9,287 nt of DNA. It comes from Saprospiraceae bacterium (GTDB taxonomy: Bacteria; Bacteroidota; Bacteroidia; Bacteroidales; JAIPBB01). A model generated the notes under the pieces. It ran no database searches and had not been told where the DNA came from. It saw only the letters and a program-made list of their open reading frames with translations. Positions 5,481 through 9,287 of the stretch are shown here, one piece after another; position 1 is the first letter of the stretch; each line of letters opens with the position of its first letter. A program made the position numbers and the translations under genes. The stretch spans positions 1 to 9,287 of the forward strand of contig JAIPBB010000215.1 in NCBI GenBank assembly GCA_021739805.1, given 5' to 3'.

Positions 5481-6941
5481 ATGAATGATGAAATAAGAAA
5501 ATTTAATCCGGAAAGACTTTGGCATTATTTTGCAGAAATCCTTGAAGTACCACGTCCATCTAAGAAAGAAGAGAAAATCGCACAATATTTGTTGAATTTT
5601 GGTAAATCTCTAAATCTCGAAACTATTCAAGATGAAATTGGGAATGTTTTAATTCGAAAACCTGCATCAGCAGGCTGTGAAAATTTAAAATCCGTTGTAC
5701 TTCAGAGTCATATTGATATGGTTTGTGAAAAAAATAGTGATACTGATTTTGATTTTGAAAATGATACAATCCAAACATTTGTTGAAGATGGGTGGGTAAA
5801 AGCAAAAGGAACAACTTTAGGTGCTGATGACGGTATTGGAGTAGCAACACAGTTGGCTATACTTGCTGATAATACTCTTAACCACGGGCCCATCGAGTGT
5901 TTATTCACTGTTGATGAAGAAACAGGACTGACAGGAGCCTTTGGTCTTAAGCCAGATTTGTTAAATAGTGAGATTTTAATAAACCTTGATTCAGAAGATG
6001 AAGGTGAACTTTTTATTGGATGTGCAGGAGGAAAAGACACTCTTGCTGATATTGAGTTTACTAAAGATGAAGTTCCAAATGAACATGCATTTTATAGGAT
6101 TAGTATTACTGGACTCAAAGGTGGACATTCAGGTGATGAAATACAGAAACGATTAGGAAATGCTAATAAGCTACTGAATCGCATTTTATGGGATGCAAGT
6201 AAAAAATATAGTATTAGACTTAATAATTTCGATGGTGGAAACCTAAGAAATGCCATTGCTCGTGAAGCATTTGCTGTTGTTGCAGTTCCAAATGAATTTT
6301 CTAGTAAATTTGAAAAATTGGTTGATGACTATTATAAAACTTTTACAGATGAATTGCATAAAACAGAGCCTGATTTGAAAGTTTCAATTTCCATAGTTGA
6401 TAATTATAAATACGTTATAGATTTGAAAACACAAAATAATCTTTTAAATGCGATTTATTCTTGTCCTCACGGAGTAATTGCCTGGTCAGCGGATATTGAA
6501 AATTTTGTTGAAACATCAACAAATCTTGCATCAGTGAAAATGAATGATTCAATAATTAAAATAACTACAAGCCAAAGAAGTTCAGTTGAATCTGCTAAAT
6601 ATGATATTTGCAATATGGTTGCAAGTGTGTTTATACTTGCCGGAGCAAAAGTTGTTCATACTGATGGATACCCCGGATGGAAACCAAATCCTGATTCCGA
6701 AATTATGGAAATTACTAAAGCATCATATCAAAAATTATTTAATAAGCAGCCAAAGGTTTTAGCAATTCATGCCGGGCTTGAATGTGGTCTTATTGGTGAA
6801 ACTTATCCTAAAATGGATATGATTTCTTTTGGTCCAACTATTAAAGGAGCACACTCACCTGACGAACGCTTAAAAATTGACACAGTAAAAATGTTTTGGG
6901 ATCTGACTATTGATGTTCTGAAAAATATACCAACAAAATAA
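5481..6941 (+). CDS. pepD: Aminoacyl-histidine dipeptidase (M20 family, PepD)
   Basis: Zinc metallopeptidase of the M20/M28 clan that cleaves Xaa-His dipeptides such as carnosine in the cytoplasm. From the ATG at 5481 it has 486 residues, the normal PepD length. The dinuclear zinc site is complete: His77 (QSHIDM), Asp116 (GADDGIG), Glu146 and Glu147 (DEETG), Asp170 (NLDSED) and His458 (GAHSPDE). These lie three residues earlier than the corresponding positions I recall for Vibrio PepD. The lid/dimerisation domain sits between, starting around GGHSGDEIQKRLGNANKLL. IHAGLECGLIG near the C-terminus is also typical. The longer frame starting with GTG at 5457 is rejected because it overlaps the promoter. 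No Shine-Dalgarno sequence is seen. It forms a single-gene unit ending at a strong terminator. Confidence 0.96.
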   Translation: MNDEIRKFNPERLWHYFAEILEVPRPSKKEEKIAQYLLNFGKSLNLETIQDEIGNVLIRKPASAGCENLKSVVLQSHIDMVCEKNSDTDFDFENDTIQTFVEDGWVKAKGTTLGADDGIGVATQLAILADNTLNHGPIECLFTVDEETGLTGAFGLKPDLLNSEILINLDSEDEGELFIGCAGGKDTLADIEFTKDEVPNEHAFYRISITGLKGGHSGDEIQKRLGNANKLLNRILWDASKKYSIRLNNFDGGNLRNAIAREAFAVVAVPNEFSSKFEKLVDDYYKTFTDELHKTEPDLKVSISIVDNYKYVIDLKTQNNLLNAIYSCPHGVIAWSADIENFVETSTNLASVKMNDSIIKITTSQRSSVESAKYDICNMVASVFILAGAKVVHTDGYPGWKPNPDSEIMEITKASYQKLFNKQPKVLAIHAGLECGLIGETYPKMDMISFGPTIKGAHSPDERLKIDTVKMFWDLTIDVLKNIPTK

Positions 6942-6945
6942 AAAC

Positions 6946-6970
6946 AAAGCCTCGAAATTCGGGGCTTTTT
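6946..6970. terminator. Bidirectional intrinsic terminator between pepD and the barrel-protein gene
   Basis: Stem AAAGCCTCG (6946-6954) / CGGGGCTTT (6960-6968) with one G-T wobble and loop AAATT. Downstream on the plus strand the run is CTTTTTC. On the minus strand the arm is followed by GTTTTTATTTTG, so the same hairpin can end both pepD and the convergent minus-strand gene. Confidence 0.85.
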
Positions 6971-7028
6971 CATTTATTTATACCAGGGAAATTAAACGAA
7001 TTTTATTTACCCTATATAATAATGTGTA

Positions 7029-7610
7029 TTAAAGTCCAAATTCAACTCCAATTCTGACAATTGGATTAGCATATAGTGAATACACATTTTCATTGAAATT
7101 CCATAAAAGCAAGAAATTAACATAAGAATTCCTTCCAATTCGTTGCCTGTAACCTGCTCCCAACAAATAGCTTTCAACAGTAATTCTTTTTTCTGTTGTT
7201 GTAATATTACTAAAACCCAGTAGCTCGGCATCATAATTCAACAACTCAAACTCAGCATGAGCAAAGAAATCATCATAAATAATGTAACGAGAAAAAATAC
7301 TGCCACCATAAATAGATGTTGAAAATTCAAACAAATCATCCTTATATCTATAATACTGGTATTTAAATCCAACACCTACAGATAATTTTTCAGTAATTCT
7401 ATACCCTAATAAAGGTGAAATATCTAACATGGTTACAGTTCCGAATTGAAATCCAAGACCACCACCCGTGAAAAAACTATCACGGAATATCGTAGGCTTA
7501 TCCTTTGAAGCCTTCGATGAGTTAATTTCTTGTGCTTCTACATTACTAAATAGAAAGACAACAATAAAAAAAATCAGGCTTTTAAATAATTTCAACTTCA
7601 AGATGTTCAT
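7029..7610 (-). CDS. Small outer-membrane beta-barrel protein, function unknown
   Basis: Hypothetical secreted or outer-membrane protein of 193 residues. The N-terminus is a clear Sec signal peptide: basic start MNILKLKLFK, hydrophobic SLIFFIVVFLF, and likely cleavage at VEA|QE (after residue 26). There is no lipobox cysteine. The mature part alternates aromatic/hydrophobic and polar residues in strand-like stretches: TGGGLGFQFGTVTMLDISPLLGYRI, LSVGVGFKYQYYRY, SYLLGAGYRQRIG and YVNFLLLWNF. It ends with YANPIVRIGVEFGL, a typical closing barrel strand. Size and pattern suggest an eight-stranded barrel of the kind common in Bacteroidetes; no specific family is recognised. The ATG at 7610 is chosen because the longer start at 7634 falls inside the promoter. 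No Shine-Dalgarno sequence; single-gene unit. Confidence 0.8.
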   Translation of the reverse strand: MNILKLKLFKSLIFFIVVFLFSNVEAQEINSSKASKDKPTIFRDSFFTGGGLGFQFGTVTMLDISPLLGYRITEKLSVGVGFKYQYYRYKDDLFEFSTSIYGGSIFSRYIIYDDFFAHAEFELLNYDAELLGFSNITTTEKRITVESYLLGAGYRQRIGRNSYVNFLLLWNFNENVYSLYANPIVRIGVEFGL

Positions 7611-7631
7611 TTTTAATTTGATTTCAACATA

Positions 7632-7665
7632 CAAATATATTAAAGAATGACAATCTTATGGCAAA
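7632..7665 (-). promoter_or_regulatory. Promoter of the barrel-protein gene (minus strand)
   Basis: On the minus strand this reads TTTG (7665-7662), 22 bases, then TATATTTG (7639-7632). Both Bacteroidetes promoter elements match exactly and the spacing is in the accepted range. The gene's ATG is 21 bases downstream. Confidence 0.7.
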
Positions 7666-7828
7666 AGAATATTAATTAGTACTTATTTTTAAAAAAACAA
7701 CAAATATTAAAAGCTTTATTGTATTGTTAAATTCTTAAAATCATGCAATTTTCAATTGAATTATTCTTTTAATTAACTGAAAAACAATATATAAAAAAAT
7801 AATTGAAAAATATTTAAAATAATGCTTG

Positions 7829-7857
7829 TTTGAGTAAAATATTATTGCGTATCTTCG
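7829..7857 (+). promoter_or_regulatory. Upstream rRNA promoter P1
   Basis: TTTG (7829-7832), 17 bases, then TATCTTCG (7850-7857), one base off TAnnTTTG, followed by CAG. An AT-rich stretch of about 150 bases lies before it and could act as an UP element. It is about 260 bases before the 16S 5' end. Confidence 0.55.
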
Positions 7858-7876
7858 CAGCCGCTTTTGAAAAATA

Positions 7877-7889
7877 GTTCTTTAAAACA
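7877..7889 (+). promoter_or_regulatory. boxA-like antitermination motif after P1
   Basis: GTTCTTTAAAACA resembles the rRNA boxA consensus (about TGCTCTTTAACA), which recruits NusB/S10 to prevent premature termination. It lies about 20 bases downstream of the P1 -7 element. Confidence 0.4.
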
Positions 7890-7923
7890 AAGAAAAAAAA
7901 GTGAAAAAAAAATACAAAAAAAC

Positions 7924-7953
7924 TTGCAGATTAAATTTTAAGTTGTATTTTTG
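7924..7953 (+). promoter_or_regulatory. Main rRNA promoter P2
   Basis: TTG (7924-7926), 19 bases, then TATTTTTG (7946-7953), an exact TAnnTTTG match followed by CAC. This layout is typical of Bacteroidetes rRNA promoters. Initiation about ten bases downstream would give a leader of about 160 nt before 16S. Confidence 0.75.
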
Positions 7954-8013
7954 CACTCCCATTTCAAAACACAATTTATTGGGTTGAAAAAATGAGAGAA
8001 AAACAAAGAAATT

Positions 8014-8031
8014 AGTTCATTGAAAATATTG
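8014..8031 (+). promoter_or_regulatory. boxA-like leader motif after P2
   Basis: AGTTCATTGAAAATATTG resembles the GTTCnTTGA-type motif often found ahead of 16S in Bacteroidetes. It is a one-substitution relative of the P1 boxA-like motif in its first seven bases (GTTCATT against GTTCTTT). Confidence 0.4.
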
Positions 8032-8060
8032 AAACATAGTCTAGAAAAATAGTAAATATC

Positions 8061-8083
8061 CTTGATTAATTTAATTAACCAAG
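8061..8083 (+). repeat. Imperfect inverted repeat in the rRNA leader
   Basis: CTTGATTAAT (8061-8070) pairs with ATTAACCAAG (8074-8083) with one A-C mismatch around a 3-nt loop. It may fold in the precursor leader close to the 16S 5' end; the 3' partner of the usual RNase III processing stem is outside the window. Confidence 0.45.
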
Positions 8084-8119
8084 TCTAGTAAATCTTGAGA
8101 CATATTAAAATTCTTTTTT

Positions 8120-9287
<1,168 letters not shown>

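Noticed and set aside
7468..7650. Plus-strand open frame opposite the start of the barrel-protein gene.
   Set aside because: It is antisense to a signal peptide and runs through the promoter; no SD and low-complexity product.
594..8088. AGTCTAG heptamer occurring at 594-600, 8038-8044 and 8082-8088.
   Set aside because: Three copies of a 7-mer with no shared context are too few to call a repeat, although two flank the rRNA leader palindrome.

Overview
The window looks like a chromosomal piece of an AT-rich member of the Bacteroidota. Three things point there. The 16S rRNA at the right end has a Bacteroidetes-type sequence. The TAnnTTTG -7 promoter element, recognised by the primary sigma factor of this phylum, sits upstream of nearly every transcription unit. 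The RpoD C-terminal part and the PepD-type dipeptidase also resemble Bacteroidetes versions. The 16S suggests the Bacteroidales or a neighbouring order, but this rests on recall of typical sequences and not on a search.

Layout: (1) 1-534, the 3' part of the primary sigma factor gene rpoD and its intrinsic terminator. (2) 580-3131, a tight four-gene operon: a TusA-like sulfur carrier, a DsrE2-like protein, a small DsrE-like protein with a CxPC motif, and a soluble histidine kinase whose N-terminus is four 28-residue repeats. (3) 3132-3451, a gene-free stretch ending in the promoter of rpe (ribulose-phosphate 3-epimerase, 3452-4111). (4) 4306-5391, a minus-strand Ldh/Mdh2-family NAD(P)-dependent 2-hydroxyacid dehydrogenase, divergent from pepD (aminoacyl-histidine dipeptidase, 5481-6941) across a 89-bp gap holding two back-to-back promoters. 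(5) A bidirectional terminator between pepD and a convergent gene for a small outer-membrane beta-barrel protein (7029-7610, minus strand). (6) A ~500-bp rRNA leader with two tandem promoters and boxA-like motifs, then the first ~1170 nt of a 16S rRNA that runs off the right edge.

Most of the window is housekeeping. The part that stands out is the sulfur-relay operon ending in a histidine kinase. TusA, DsrE2 and DsrE proteins pass persulfide sulfur between cysteines in the cytoplasm. Co-transcription with a cytosolic kinase that has no visible sensor domain or membrane segment suggests that sulfur-carrier state may be read out by a two-component system. This is inference, and no response regulator is present in the window. 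Three genes of this operon carry clear Shine-Dalgarno sequences, while rpe, the dehydrogenase, pepD and the barrel gene carry none.
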